Shown: positions 46,760 through 55,736 of the stretch, one piece after another | How positions within the stretch are numbered: position 1 is the first letter of the stretch | How the letters are laid out: the number at the start of each line of letters is the position of its first letter | DNA from: Acinetobacter gandensis | Lineage (GTDB): Bacteria; Pseudomonadota; Gammaproteobacteria; Pseudomonadales; Moraxellaceae | Length of the DNA stretch: 64,000 nt | NCBI RefSeq assembly: GCF_001678755.1 | Contig: NZ_LZDS01000006.1 | Coordinates: 1-64,000 of the forward strand | Reading direction: 5' to 3' | Position numbers and translations under genes: made by a program | Notes under the pieces: model-generated | The model's input: only the letters and a program-made list of their open reading frames with translations | Database searches by the model: none | Told to the model about the DNA's origin: nothing

Positions 46760-47155
46760 AACTAAAAATTATTCTTGATTAAACTTTGAATTATCATAAC
46801 AAAAATTACACATCATTATGTGACATAAATCACACTATTTTGAATTATTTTTAATATTCTTTGCTGTTTTGTGTATAAACCGTAAAAAATGTAATTCAAT
46901 TTTCACGTTAAGTTTGTGTGATCCATGCCAAGATTCAGGTATTTTAGTCTTTTTTATTTATTAAAAAATTATAAAAAACAATTATATTCAATGACTTAAT
47001 CTTATTTTTAAGATTCTATTATTTTTGAATGGTATAAACGCATTTTATATTCTGATACACAACTTGAGAATTTTGCGATCAATGTCATTTTATTTGTCTT
47101 CTTATCGAAAAATTTACTTTCCGATAAGTGGCTGATCAGCACTCAACACAAATCG
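46760..47155. other. Intergenic region with CRP-controlled promoter
   Basis: Roughly 400 AT-rich bases between the 67-residue gene and the terminator of yaaA. Apart from the promoter elements at 46793-46834, nothing is recognised. Confidence 0.5.
46793..46834 (-). promoter_or_regulatory. CRP/Vfr-type site and extended -10 promoter
   Basis: TGTGA-CATAAA-TCACA (46819-46834) is a perfect CRP consensus palindrome. Downstream on the minus strand, TGTTATGAT (46801-46793) is an extended -10 box; the predicted start near 46786 puts the site centre at about -40.5, the class II activator position. It would drive the 67-residue gene. The natural binder in Acinetobacter would be a Vfr/CRP homologue (inference). 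Confidence 0.65.
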
Positions 47156-47204
47156 CTAAAAAATACCACACCTCAAATTTATTAATAAAATTCAAAGTGT
47201 GGCA
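47156..47204 (-). terminator. Terminator of yaaA
   Basis: On the minus strand TGCCACAC / GTGTGGTA arms with an inner AT-rich stem and T6 at the end. Confidence 0.65.
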
Positions 47205-47220
47205 TTGCTAAAATGTAAAA

Positions 47221-48000
47221 TTAAGCTGCTTGTTCATCACGCTTAAAGACCAATTCACCTTTAAGTGAACTCTCCGCATCAAAATAATAACCATCAGTAT
47301 TGAAGGATTTGATGTCTTCTGCTCGTTCAATTTTATTTTCGAGTAAATAACGCGCCATGAGTCCGCGTGCTTTTTTAGCATAGAAACTAATGACTTTATA
47401 CTTTCCATTTTTTTGATCAAGGAATACAGGCTTAATAATTTCAGCTTTGATCTTCGACTCTTTCACAGACTTGTAGTATTCATCAGAGGCAATATTCACC
47501 AGAAGTTCTGATTCAGCCTGTGCCAAATCTGTATTAATGGTCTCTGTAATCGTATTACCCCAAAACTCATATAAGTTATTGCCGCGAGTATTTTTAAGTT
47601 TGGTTCCCATTTCCAAACGATAAGGCATCATTAAATCAAGCGGTCGTAATAAACCATAAAGGCCTGACAACATACGTAAATGTTTTTGAGCATAATCAAT
47701 ATCTTGCTTCTCTAACTGATATGCATTTAAGCCTGTATACACATCACCTTTAAAGGCAAAAATAGCTTGACGGGCATTCGCAAAATTAAATTCAGGTTGC
47801 CAATCACGGAAACGCTCTGCATTTAGAGTGGCTATTTTTTCGCTTACGCTCATTAAACTGGCAATTTCACTTGCGGATAATTTGCTAGCCACTTCAATTA
47901 ATTCTTGAGAGTGATCAAGCAACCGTGGTTGGGTAAATTTTTCTGTCGGTAATGCAGTTTCATAATCCAAAGTTTTTGCAGGAGAAATTAAAGCGAGCAT
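47221..48000 (-). CDS. yaaA: Peroxide stress protein YaaA (DUF328)
   Basis: YaaA lowers free iron and limits peroxide damage in E. coli, probably through DNA binding. The 259-residue protein has the family start [14 protein letters not shown] and segments [35 protein letters not shown] and [13 protein letters not shown]. An upstream TTG would add two residues, but ATG 48000 matches the family. It is a single gene divergent from the hydrolase gene. Confidence 0.93.
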   Translation of the reverse strand: MLALISPAKTLDYETALPTEKFTQPRLLDHSQELIEVASKLSASEIASLMSVSEKIATLNAERFRDWQPEFNFANARQAIFAFKGDVYTGLNAYQLEKQDIDYAQKHLRMLSGLYGLLRPLDLMMPYRLEMGTKLKNTRGNNLYEFWGNTITETINTDLAQAESELLVNIASDEYYKSVKESKIKAEIIKPVFLDQKNGKYKVISFYAKKARGLMARYLLENKIERAEDIKSFNTDGYYFDAESSLKGELVFKRDEQAA

Positions 48001-48125
48001 AAACAACCTGATTAAATTTTAATTAAATAAACTATAACAGTTGCGTTATTTCAAAGCCAATCTGTGTTTTTGATAAACATAATCTGTAAACTATGCGACT
48101 CTCCCGCTTTCACATTTTAGTCATT

Positions 48126-48752
48126 ATGTCAGAACAACTGTTCATTCAAGGGCCTGTTGGTCAGCTTGAAATTTTTATTGATTATCCACAGGGTGAAGTG
48201 AAAGGATTCGCGGTAGTTACACACCCTCACCCACTGCAAGGTGGCACACCACAGCACAAAGTCCCTGTACTTTTAGCGCAAATGTTTTTAGAACGTGGTT
48301 ATGTGGTTTATCGTCCTAGTTTTCGTGGTTCTGGCCAAAGTGCTGGAATACATGATGAAGGTAATGGTGAAACCAAAGACACCATGCTAGTGATTGAATA
48401 TGCACGCAGCCAACATCCTAACTTGCCATTTTATGCAGGTGGTTTTAGTTTTGGTGCGAATGTAATGACAAAATGCTATGCGTTGTTACCTGTCGAATTA
48501 CAACCTGTACAGACCATTTTATGTGGTTTACCAACCACGACAGTTGCAGGTGTTCGTCACTATGTAACCCCTCATATTAAGGGTGATATTCTCTTTATCC
48601 ATGGTGAAGAAGATAATGTAACCCTGTTGTCTGATTTAATTCAGTGGGCTAAACCTCAGCGCCATTTAATTACCGTTTTACCGGGTGCAAATCATTTCTT
48701 TACGGGTTACTTAAAACAGCTCCGTATTGCAATTTCGCGCTTTTTGGTTTGA
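48126..48752 (+). CDS. Alpha/beta hydrolase
   Basis: This 208-residue protein is a small cytoplasmic alpha/beta hydrolase: HPHPLQGGT oxyanion segment (33-41), FRGSGQSAG, nucleophile S108 in GGFSFGANV, the probable catalytic Asp in HGEEDNVT and His in PGANHFF near the C-terminus. It resembles proteins annotated as dienelactone-hydrolase-like or CocE-like serine esterases; the substrate is unknown. ATG 48126 is preferred; an upstream frame extension looks non-coding. Confidence 0.85.
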   Translation: MSEQLFIQGPVGQLEIFIDYPQGEVKGFAVVTHPHPLQGGTPQHKVPVLLAQMFLERGYVVYRPSFRGSGQSAGIHDEGNGETKDTMLVIEYARSQHPNLPFYAGGFSFGANVMTKCYALLPVELQPVQTILCGLPTTTVAGVRHYVTPHIKGDILFIHGEEDNVTLLSDLIQWAKPQRHLITVLPGANHFFTGYLKQLRIAISRFLV

Positions 48753-48781
48753 TCCAAACGCTTATCAGAATGGATAAAATT

Positions 48782-48807
48782 AAAAGTCAGCGCCGCTGGC
48801 TTTTTTA
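48782..48807 (+). terminator. Terminator of the hydrolase gene
   Basis: AAAGTCAGCG / CGCTGGCTTT stem with one G-T pair and a T run. Confidence 0.8.
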
Positions 48808-49005
48808 TTGTTAATTCTCTGTCATTTCTTAAAATCTCTAACTTTCAAACTGAACTTGATTGAATGTTTAATTGCTGATGGCAAAGCAAATAGAAGAACA
48901 AGACTAAAAGACATTTATAAAATGTCAGAATGAGATATTGTTTTAAATATAACTTTTCATTAAAAATACAGAAAAATATACAACAATAATTTTCCGAGGG
49001 GAAAC

Positions 49006-49528
49006 ATGAAATTTATCATCGCCATAATAGCCAGTATGGTCATTGCAGTGTTGGTTTATTACTTTAATTCAAAGTCAGAAGCCCCAACAGTTGTTCCAGC
49101 CTCCACTGTCTCTGCTGAAAGTGGTCCTAAAGCTTATTTAACCGCATCTTATAAAATGAATACAAGGTCGAGACTTCAACTTGAAGATGGTATATGACTT
49201 TCCAAATACAGATATATGCCAAGCTCAATTCAATAGTTCTGAATCAAGTAGCATGATTTCAACATTCAAACAGCGCTGTGACAACGATTCAGTTTGCCAA
49301 GCTGCTGAAGTTTCTTCGTGTTCAACGTTTACCGATCAAAAATACAAAGACATGCTCGATAAAAATTATCATGATACGCACTATATTCATATTAGTGATC
49401 CTAAAATCTCTAATCAGCGTGGTGTGATTGTATTTTGGGGTTTGAATGAAAGTGAAGCATCAGGCATGTGTGACCATATGAAAAAAGGCAATCGTACAAT
49501 TAACCCTCTGATTATTGAATGTTTATAA
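49006..49528 (+). pseudogene. Exported protein gene broken by a frameshift
   Basis: An upstream frame (49006-49197) gives a signal or anchor segment MKFIIAIIASMVIAVLVYYF and a linker ending in AYLTASYKM. The following frame (+1, from 49160, with QGRDFNLKMVYDFPNTDICQ) continues without stop to 49528 and carries five cysteines and a tail ending in LIIECL. The only start for the second frame is an internal TTG without a ribosome binding site, so a one-base change between 49160 and 49194 probably broke one gene. GAGGGG precedes the first ATG. It could also be a sequencing error. No family recognised. Confidence 0.65.
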
Positions 49529-49545
49529 AACGCTCTTCAACAAAT

Positions 49546-49574
49546 AAAAAAAGCAGCTGATTGCTGCTTTTTTT
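49546..49574. terminator. Bidirectional terminator
   Basis: AAAAAAAGCAGC-TGATT-GCTGCTTTTTTT, perfect 12-base stem, between convergent genes. Confidence 0.93.
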
Positions 49575-49593
49575 GATTTCTGTTCTTAACACG

Positions 49594-49965
49594 CTACTTA
49601 TTAATGGTTTTCCATTGAAATTCGCTATAGCTTTCATTTTCCTTTAAAGTATTTTCAACCGCTTGTGCTAATTGATTCAGCAAACTTTGTTCAGTAATTC
49701 TATCTAGCCAGTCTTGATCTTCATCTGGATAAGAGGTGATTTCACAGACCAAACGACCCGCCTCGTCTTTGCCTTGGCACATGACAGAAAGTGGCAATTC
49801 ATGTTGATCAACACTTACTGCAATTTGGTCACCACTTTGCGAAAGGGTTTGAAAACCATATTTCTCAAGCTTACTTGCTAAAAACTCAGCCACTTGAGTT
49901 TGAGTATCCACCGTCGTATCCGCAAGATCTTGTTCACTGTTTGCAGTAAATTGTAGTTTTCTCAT
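49594..49965 (-). CDS. Small soluble protein of unknown function
   Basis: 123 residues from ATG 49965 (GGAT upstream); a TTG at 49977 would add four. No signal peptide or membrane helix. The sequence alternates helical and beta-prone segments, with one Cys in VMCQGKDEAG and another in LVCEITSYPDEDQD, and is acidic overall. No domain recognised. It is downstream of pheA-hisC-tyrA/aroA on the same strand but beyond that operon's terminator. Confidence 0.65.
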   Translation of the reverse strand: MRKLQFTANSEQDLADTTVDTQTQVAEFLASKLEKYGFQTLSQSGDQIAVSVDQHELPLSVMCQGKDEAGRLVCEITSYPDEDQDWLDRITEQSLLNQLAQAVENTLKENESYSEFQWKTINK

Positions 49966-50016
49966 TACGCTATCCAAAGGCTTTATTGTTGTATGGTTTT
50001 AGCATAAGCAATAAAT

Positions 50017-50046
50017 ACAAAACAGCCAAGCATTTGCTTGGCTGTT
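50017..50046 (-). terminator. Terminator of the aromatic operon
   Basis: On the minus strand AACAGCCAAGC-AAAT-GCTTGGCTGTT followed by TTTT. Confidence 0.85.
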
Positions 50047-50080
50047 GTCTAACAAATATACAATTTCTGTGAAATATTTT

Positions 50081-52330
50081 TTATTCACTTACTGCAATTT
50101 CAAGACCTGCTTGCGTTGTAAGCTCAGTAAATGTTGGGAAACTTGTTGCAACAGTTTCTGTACCCAGAATATTAATTTCACCAGAAGTTCGTAAACCTGC
50201 CATAGAGAAGCTCATGGCAATACGGTGATCATGATGTGATTCAATTTGACCACCTGTGAAAATAGCACCCCACTCACCAGACTTACCTTTACCTTCAATG
50301 ATAATGCCATCGTCAGTCGGTGTGCATTCAATACCCATAATTTTCAGGCCATCCGCCATCACTTGAATACGGTCTGACTCTTTTACGCGCAGTTCAGCTG
50401 CACCTGTTAAAATTGTTTGACCTTCCGCACATGCAGCAGCAATAAATAATGCTGGGAATTCATCAATCGCCAATGGCACTTGATCTTCTGGCATATGAAT
50501 GCCTTTGAGTGTACGTGAACCACGAATACGAATGTCTGCAATTGGTTCGCCGCCTGCAATACGTTCATTCTCTACCGTCAGGTCAGCACCCATTTGTTTT
50601 AAAATTTCAATCACACCAGTACGTGTCGGGTTAATCCCCACCGCTTCCAGAGTGACATCCGAACCTTCGGTAATTGCTGCACCAACCATAAAGAATGCAG
50701 CTGATGAAATATCTGATGGAACTTGAATATCAGTACCCACCAGCTTTCCACCGCCTTGCAGTGAAATACGGTTACCCTCAGTTTTCACTTCATAACCAAA
50801 AGCACGCAGCATACGCTCTGAATGGTCGCGTGTAGGTTCAGGTTCAGTCACAACTGTTTCACCATCAGCCCATAAACCTGCCAATAAAATACCTGATTTT
50901 ACTTGTGCAGATGCCATTGGCAAGTCGTAATGAATCCCCTTTAGCTTTTGACTTCCTGAAATCGAAACTGGTGGTGTACCACGTTCACCTGTAGTCTGAA
51001 TTTGCGCACCCATTTCACGTAAAGGTTTTGCAATACGTTCCATTGGGCGTTTAGACAATGAAGCATCGCCCGTCATAACCGAGTCAAACTGTTGTGCAGA
51101 TAACATGCCTGAAAGCAGACGCATTGAAGTACCCGAGTTACCCATATATAACGCACTTGCAGGCGCTTTTAAGCCATGCATGCCTACGCCATGAATGGTG
51201 ACTTCACCATTTTTCGGGCCTTCAATACTCACGCCCATATCACGGAAAGCTTGTAATGTTGCTAACGCGTCTTCACCTTCAAGGAAACCTGTTACATGGG
51301 TCGTTCCCTCTGCAATAGCACCAAACATGATGGAACGGTGTGACACAGATTTATCACCTGGCACAGTAAATTTACCTTGGAATTTTTTAGCGCCCGGTAA
51401 AATTTTGAATTGCTGTGTCGTCACTTTGTTTTTCTCCATCAGTGGTTTCTTTGCGAGCATGTGATTGAAATGCTGACGTGCTGCTTGTGCATGCCCCAGC
51501 AATCCCATCAATGCTTGTGAATTTTCATCTTCAATCAGTTTACGTAGAACGGCCAATTGTCTTTCAAAGCCATCCACCGCATTTAAAATTGCCTTTTTAT
51601 TAGCAAAAAAGATGTCATGCCACATATGTGGGTCGCTTGCAGCAATTCGTGAAAAATCACGAAAGCCACCAGCGGCATAACGGAAAATATCTAAATTGTC
51701 TTCTCGGTTAGCCAGCTGCTCTACCAAGTTAAATGCCATTAAATGTGGAAGATGACTGGTATGGGCCAACACTTCATCGTGTTTTTCCACATCCATACAA
51801 ATCACTTCCGCTTTGGCAGCTTGCCACAATCGAATCAGTTTCTCTACTGCCCAGTCTGCACTGCTTGGTAACGGCGTCAAAATGACTTTGTGATTTGCGA
51901 ATAAATCAACCTTACCTGCGTGTACACCAGTATGCTCAGCGCCTGCAATTGGATGACCTGGAACAAAACCAGCTGGCAATTGCTCACCATAAACCGCTTT
52001 GGCAGCATCAACAACATTGCCCTTGGTGCTACCAACATCTGTAATAATGGTCTGTTCAGACAAATACGGTTTGATAATTTCCAAAACTTTTTGCGTTGCA
52101 CGGACAGGCAATGCAAGAACCACTAGGTCTGCACCTTTGACCGCTTCAGCAGGATCACTATAACCCTGTTGAATTAGACCTAAAGTTTTGGCATCTTCCA
52201 AAGTTTTTTGTGAACGCGTAGACGCCACAATTTCTTTGGCTAAGCCTTCTGCAACAATGACACGAGCCAAACTTGAGCCAATTAGCCCAAGCCCAATAAA
52301 AGCAACTTTTTCGAATAGTGGCACAGACAT
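50081..52330 (-). CDS. tyrA-aroA: Fused prephenate dehydrogenase / EPSP synthase
   Basis: 749-residue fusion of two shikimate-pathway enzymes. Residues 1-300 are prephenate dehydrogenase (AFIGLGLIGSSLARVI at 9-24, GHPIAGAEHTG, AAGGFRDFSRIAASD), making 4-hydroxyphenylpyruvate for tyrosine. Residues from about 306 are EPSP synthase (FTVPGDKSVSHRSI, MGNSGTSMRLLSGML, KESDRIQVMADGL near 650), forming EPSP for chorismate. Such TyrA-AroA fusions are known in Acinetobacter and some relatives. It follows hisC with three bases between, in an operon with pheA. Confidence 0.96.
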   Translation of the reverse strand: MSVPLFEKVAFIGLGLIGSSLARVIVAEGLAKEIVASTRSQKTLEDAKTLGLIQQGYSDPAEAVKGADLVVLALPVRATQKVLEIIKPYLSEQTIITDVGSTKGNVVDAAKAVYGEQLPAGFVPGHPIAGAEHTGVHAGKVDLFANHKVILTPLPSSADWAVEKLIRLWQAAKAEVICMDVEKHDEVLAHTSHLPHLMAFNLVEQLANREDNLDIFRYAAGGFRDFSRIAASDPHMWHDIFFANKKAILNAVDGFERQLAVLRKLIEDENSQALMGLLGHAQAARQHFNHMLAKKPLMEKNKVTTQQFKILPGAKKFQGKFTVPGDKSVSHRSIMFGAIAEGTTHVTGFLEGEDALATLQAFRDMGVSIEGPKNGEVTIHGVGMHGLKAPASALYMGNSGTSMRLLSGMLSAQQFDSVMTGDASLSKRPMERIAKPLREMGAQIQTTGERGTPPVSISGSQKLKGIHYDLPMASAQVKSGILLAGLWADGETVVTEPEPTRDHSERMLRAFGYEVKTEGNRISLQGGGKLVGTDIQVPSDISSAAFFMVGAAITEGSDVTLEAVGINPTRTGVIEILKQMGADLTVENERIAGGEPIADIRIRGSRTLKGIHMPEDQVPLAIDEFPALFIAAACAEGQTILTGAAELRVKESDRIQVMADGLKIMGIECTPTDDGIIIEGKGKSGEWGAIFTGGQIESHHDHRIAMSFSMAGLRTSGEINILGTETVATSFPTFTELTTQAGLEIAVSE

Positions 52331-52333
52331 AAC

Positions 52334-53425
52334 TTACGCTTTTGCCTCTAGGCCCAACACTTTATCCAATGCAGCGAGGAATTTTGCATTTTCAGCTTCA
52401 GTGCCAATAGACACACGAAGATGTTCTGCAATACCTACAGGACGTACAATCACACCTTCTTTTAATAAAGCGTTGAATGTTTGTGCAGGATCTGCTTTTA
52501 CATTCACCAAAATGAAGTTGGCACGTGAAGGTACATAGTCCAAACCTAAAGCCTCAAAACCTGCTTCAAGTTGAGCCATACCTGCTTTATTGACAACACG
52601 TGATTTTTCAATAAACGCGTCATCTTTAAGTGCAGCAACCGCAGCAACCATTGCTAAATGGTTGACGTTGAACGGCTGACGAATACGATTTAAGAAGTCC
52701 GTCACTTCAACTGACGCGAGTGCAAACCCAACTCGTAGTGCAGCCAGGCCATAGCACTTAGACATGGTGCGGCTCACAATTAAGTTTGCGTATTGATCTA
52801 AGAATTTTAAGCTGTTGAAGTTTTCTGGGAAATATTCCACATACGCTTCATCGAGTACCACAATCACATTTGCAGGCACATTTTGCATGAACTCTTCAAA
52901 TTCAGCTTCTTCAAACCAAGTCCCTGTTGGGTTATTTGGATTGGCAATGAAGATCAATTTAGTATTAGCTTTAACCGCAGCAGCCATTGCCTCTAGATCA
53001 TGTGAGAAGCCTTTCGCAGGGACTTCAATTGCTTCAGCATTAATTGCTTGAGTCACCAAACTATAAACAGCAAATGCATGTTGGCTATAAACAACTGAAT
53101 CATTTTCAGAAACGAATGCGCGAGCAAAAATTTCCAGAAGATCGTTTGAACCATTACCCAAAGTAATACGGTTATGCGCTACACCAAATTGTTTTTCAAC
53201 TTGGTCTTTTAGAATAAAACCGCCACCATCCGGATATCGACCAATTTCAGCAAGTTCAGCAGCAACAGCTTCTTTAACTTTACCTGAACAACCCAATGGG
53301 TTTTCATTTGATGCGAGTTTGACGATATCAGTAATACCCAACTCACGCTCAAGTTCACTAATTGGTTTACCTGGTTGATAAGGCTTTAACTTTGCAATGC
53401 CTTCATTGGCTGGGACAAACGTCAT
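52334..53425 (-). CDS. hisC: Histidinol-phosphate/aromatic aminotransferase
   Basis: 363-residue PLP aminotransferase of the HisC subfamily: LASNENPLG at the N-terminus, IANPNNPTGTWF, DEAYVEYFPE, the PLP lysine in SRTMSKCYGLAALRVGFA, and RPVGIAEHLRVSIGT near the end. In this setting, between pheA and tyrA-aroA, it most likely also transaminates phenylpyruvate and 4-hydroxyphenylpyruvate to Phe and Tyr (inference from context). GGAAG gives a good ribosome binding site. Confidence 0.93.
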   Translation of the reverse strand: MTFVPANEGIAKLKPYQPGKPISELERELGITDIVKLASNENPLGCSGKVKEAVAAELAEIGRYPDGGGFILKDQVEKQFGVAHNRITLGNGSNDLLEIFARAFVSENDSVVYSQHAFAVYSLVTQAINAEAIEVPAKGFSHDLEAMAAAVKANTKLIFIANPNNPTGTWFEEAEFEEFMQNVPANVIVVLDEAYVEYFPENFNSLKFLDQYANLIVSRTMSKCYGLAALRVGFALASVEVTDFLNRIRQPFNVNHLAMVAAVAALKDDAFIEKSRVVNKAGMAQLEAGFEALGLDYVPSRANFILVNVKADPAQTFNALLKEGVIVRPVGIAEHLRVSIGTEAENAKFLAALDKVLGLEAKA

Positions 53426-53494
53426 TTTACACTTCCGGTTATTTCAAGTGATGAAGGTGATCAACTCCTGTTGAAGCTGATCACAGTTGTGATC

Positions 53495-54604
53495 TTAAAG
53501 AACAGCAATCGGATATGAACCCAATACACGAATTTCTTTTACTAACGGACGAATTTCTTCAATTGCCGCTTTCACGTTTTCTTGCTCAACATGACCTTCT
53601 AAGTCCACAAAAAATACATAAGCCCATTTTTCAGGCAATGCAGGACGGGTTTCGATACTGGTTAAGCTGATGTTGTGCTTGGCAAACGGTGCAAGAATTT
53701 CAAGTAATGCCCCTGCACGGTCATGTGCAGAAATCAACAATGAAGTTTTATCATTGCCCGATTGCGGTACTTTCTCACGGCCAATCACTAAGAAACGTGT
53801 GGTGTTTTCTGGGTTGTCTTCAATATTGCTATGCAAAATTTCTAGATTGTAGATATTCGCTGCCACTTCAGATGCAATTGCAGCAGAGTGCCATTCATTA
53901 CGAATACGACGCGCAGCTTCTGCGTTTGAGCTTAAAGCCACACGTTCTACACCTGGATAATGTGCATCTAACCAACTACGGCATTGTGCTAACGTTTGTT
54001 GGTGCGCATAGATTTGCTTAATGCTGTCTTTACGAGTGTTTTCAGACACCAGAAATTGGTGATGAATACGAAGTTCAACTTCACCAATCACATTGAGATG
54101 TGAAGATTTGAAGCAATCTAGGGTATGGTTCACTACACCTTCAGATGAGTTTTCAACTGGCACTAAACCATAGTGTGCACTGCCTGCTTCAACTTCGCGG
54201 AATACTTCATCAATCGTTGGAAGTGGGCGAACAACAGCATCTTGACCAAAATGTTTTAAAACAGCCGAATGCGTATAAGTTCCAACTGGACCTAAGAACG
54301 CAATACTTTGTGGTGCTTCAAGTGCAAGACACGCCGACATGATCTCACGGAATAAACGTGCCATAGTCACATCAGACAAAGGCCCTTCATTACGATCCAT
54401 AACTTTACGTAAAACTTGTGCTTCACGTTCAGGACGATAAAACAGTGGATTCTCTTCAGCAGCAAATTTTGCTTTTGCAACTGCTTCTGCCAGTTTCGCA
54501 CGACGGTTGATAAGTTGTTGAATCTGCATATCAACAGAGTCAATATCATCACGAATCTGAACCAAGTCAAGAGAAGTCGTAGTGTTCTGATCATCGTGGA
54601 TCAT
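53495..54604 (-). CDS. pheA: Bifunctional chorismate mutase/prephenate dehydratase
   Basis: PheA makes phenylpyruvate from chorismate. The 369-residue protein has an N-terminal chorismate mutase (about 15-95, IRDDIDSVDMQIQQLINRRA), the prephenate dehydratase (about 100-280, FLGPVGTYTHSAV, GLVPVENSSEGVVNHTLD, NTTRFLVIG) and a C-terminal ACT domain with SLTSIETRPALPEKWAYVFF that mediates Phe inhibition. ATG at 54604 matches the family start; the longer frame upstream looks non-coding. First gene of the aromatic operon. Confidence 0.95.
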   Translation of the reverse strand: MIHDDQNTTTSLDLVQIRDDIDSVDMQIQQLINRRAKLAEAVAKAKFAAEENPLFYRPEREAQVLRKVMDRNEGPLSDVTMARLFREIMSACLALEAPQSIAFLGPVGTYTHSAVLKHFGQDAVVRPLPTIDEVFREVEAGSAHYGLVPVENSSEGVVNHTLDCFKSSHLNVIGEVELRIHHQFLVSENTRKDSIKQIYAHQQTLAQCRSWLDAHYPGVERVALSSNAEAARRIRNEWHSAAIASEVAANIYNLEILHSNIEDNPENTTRFLVIGREKVPQSGNDKTSLLISAHDRAGALLEILAPFAKHNISLTSIETRPALPEKWAYVFFVDLEGHVEQENVKAAIEEIRPLVKEIRVLGSYPIAVL

Positions 54605-55108
54605 TGTTATGTCGCCCTTCAAAAATATTTTGCAAACAGTATAACAATAGTTAGCTTTCAATTGTTGCGCAATACGACTTTGATTGATTCAGTCTTAAAA
54701 ACATACAGTTGATTAAACCATCATCAGTTCAACTGAAGAACCAAAACAGGTAAATTGATCAACTTAGCAATTTTTGTTGAATATGAATTGAAAGAACCAT
54801 CATTCGGAGAATTTGGACATTTTTAAATAAAATTTCTTAGCAAAAGTTCAAGCCAAATAATCTTTAAAACAAACCTAAGTAATCTGTGCCACATACCAGC
54901 TAAAAGACTCTACATACTGCAATAACTTGAAACGAATACAGGTGATTTAAAACAAACTGTCATTGGTCATCTTTTCAGTGATTTATGCTTTACCATCACC
55001 TAATATTTACAGACGTTGACGCATTGATAACAAATAAGACAGACATTTATCTGAATTTAGATATAGTCGTTTAGAACTAAAACAAAAATAGTCTCAAAGG
55101 GTACGGTT
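54605..55108. other. Region between pheA and the DJ-1/PfpI gene
   Basis: About 500 AT-rich bases with divergent promoters. No supported gene, repeat or structured element was recognised. Confidence 0.5.
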
Positions 55109-55645
55109 ATGCACAAAAGAATTGCTGTGTTGGTGACCTATGATTTTGAAGATGTCGAATATATTGAACCTGTAGAGGCATTCAGAGCTGCTCGACATAG
55201 TATTATCAATATCGAAGAACAGGTCGGTAAAATTGTTTATGGGATGAAACGCCAATCCCAAATCACCATTGATCAAAGCATTGATGATGCTTCCGTACAT
55301 GAATTTGATGCGCTGTTTATACCGGGTGGATTTTCACCTGACAAACTCGCTTTGGATGATCGATTTTTATATTTCGTTCGTCACTTTGCTGATAGCCAAA
55401 AACCTATTCTGACCAGCTGTCATGGCCCTTTACTGTTATTAGAGGCAGGTGTCGTCAAAGGTCGACATTTGGCTAATATTCAAACATTAAATGAAGACTT
55501 ATTAGAAGCAGGTGCTGTTTTATCCGATTTACCTGTCGTCAATGACTGTAATTTATATATTACCTCACGCAGCACATCGGACACACCTAAGTTTATAGAT
55601 GTGTGTTTACAAGTGTTGGGGCAACCACACCCGCCTATTCAATAA
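55109..55645 (+). CDS. DJ-1/PfpI-family protein
   Basis: 178-residue single-domain member of the DJ-1/PfpI superfamily: AVLVTYDFEDVEYIEPVEAF with the conserved acidic residue at 14 or 17, FDALFIPGGFSPDKL, and the nucleophile elbow TSCHGPLLLLEAG with Cys104-His105. Relatives (YhbO/YajL, PfpI) act as deglycase/glyoxalase or stress chaperones; the exact activity is debated and not readable here. AAGGG precedes the ATG. Confidence 0.88.
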   Translation: MHKRIAVLVTYDFEDVEYIEPVEAFRAARHSIINIEEQVGKIVYGMKRQSQITIDQSIDDASVHEFDALFIPGGFSPDKLALDDRFLYFVRHFADSQKPILTSCHGPLLLLEAGVVKGRHLANIQTLNEDLLEAGAVLSDLPVVNDCNLYITSRSTSDTPKFIDVCLQVLGQPHPPIQ

Positions 55646-55664
55646 TTTCAGTCTTATATTGAAC

Positions 55665-55694
55665 AAAAAAAAGCGGAACTGAATCCGCTTTTTT
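55665..55694. terminator. Bidirectional terminator
   Basis: AAAAAAGCGGA-ACTGA-ATCCGCTTTTTT type stem between convergent genes. Confidence 0.9.
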
Positions 55695-55736
55695 ATTCAC
55701 AAAGACTAATTCAAAGAAACCTTTATCTGCTGTTAC

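Noticed and set aside
49006..49528. Programmed ribosomal frameshift in the Cys-containing exported gene
   Set aside because: No slippery heptamer of the usual type and no stimulatory hairpin is seen in the overlap; mutation or sequencing error is simpler.
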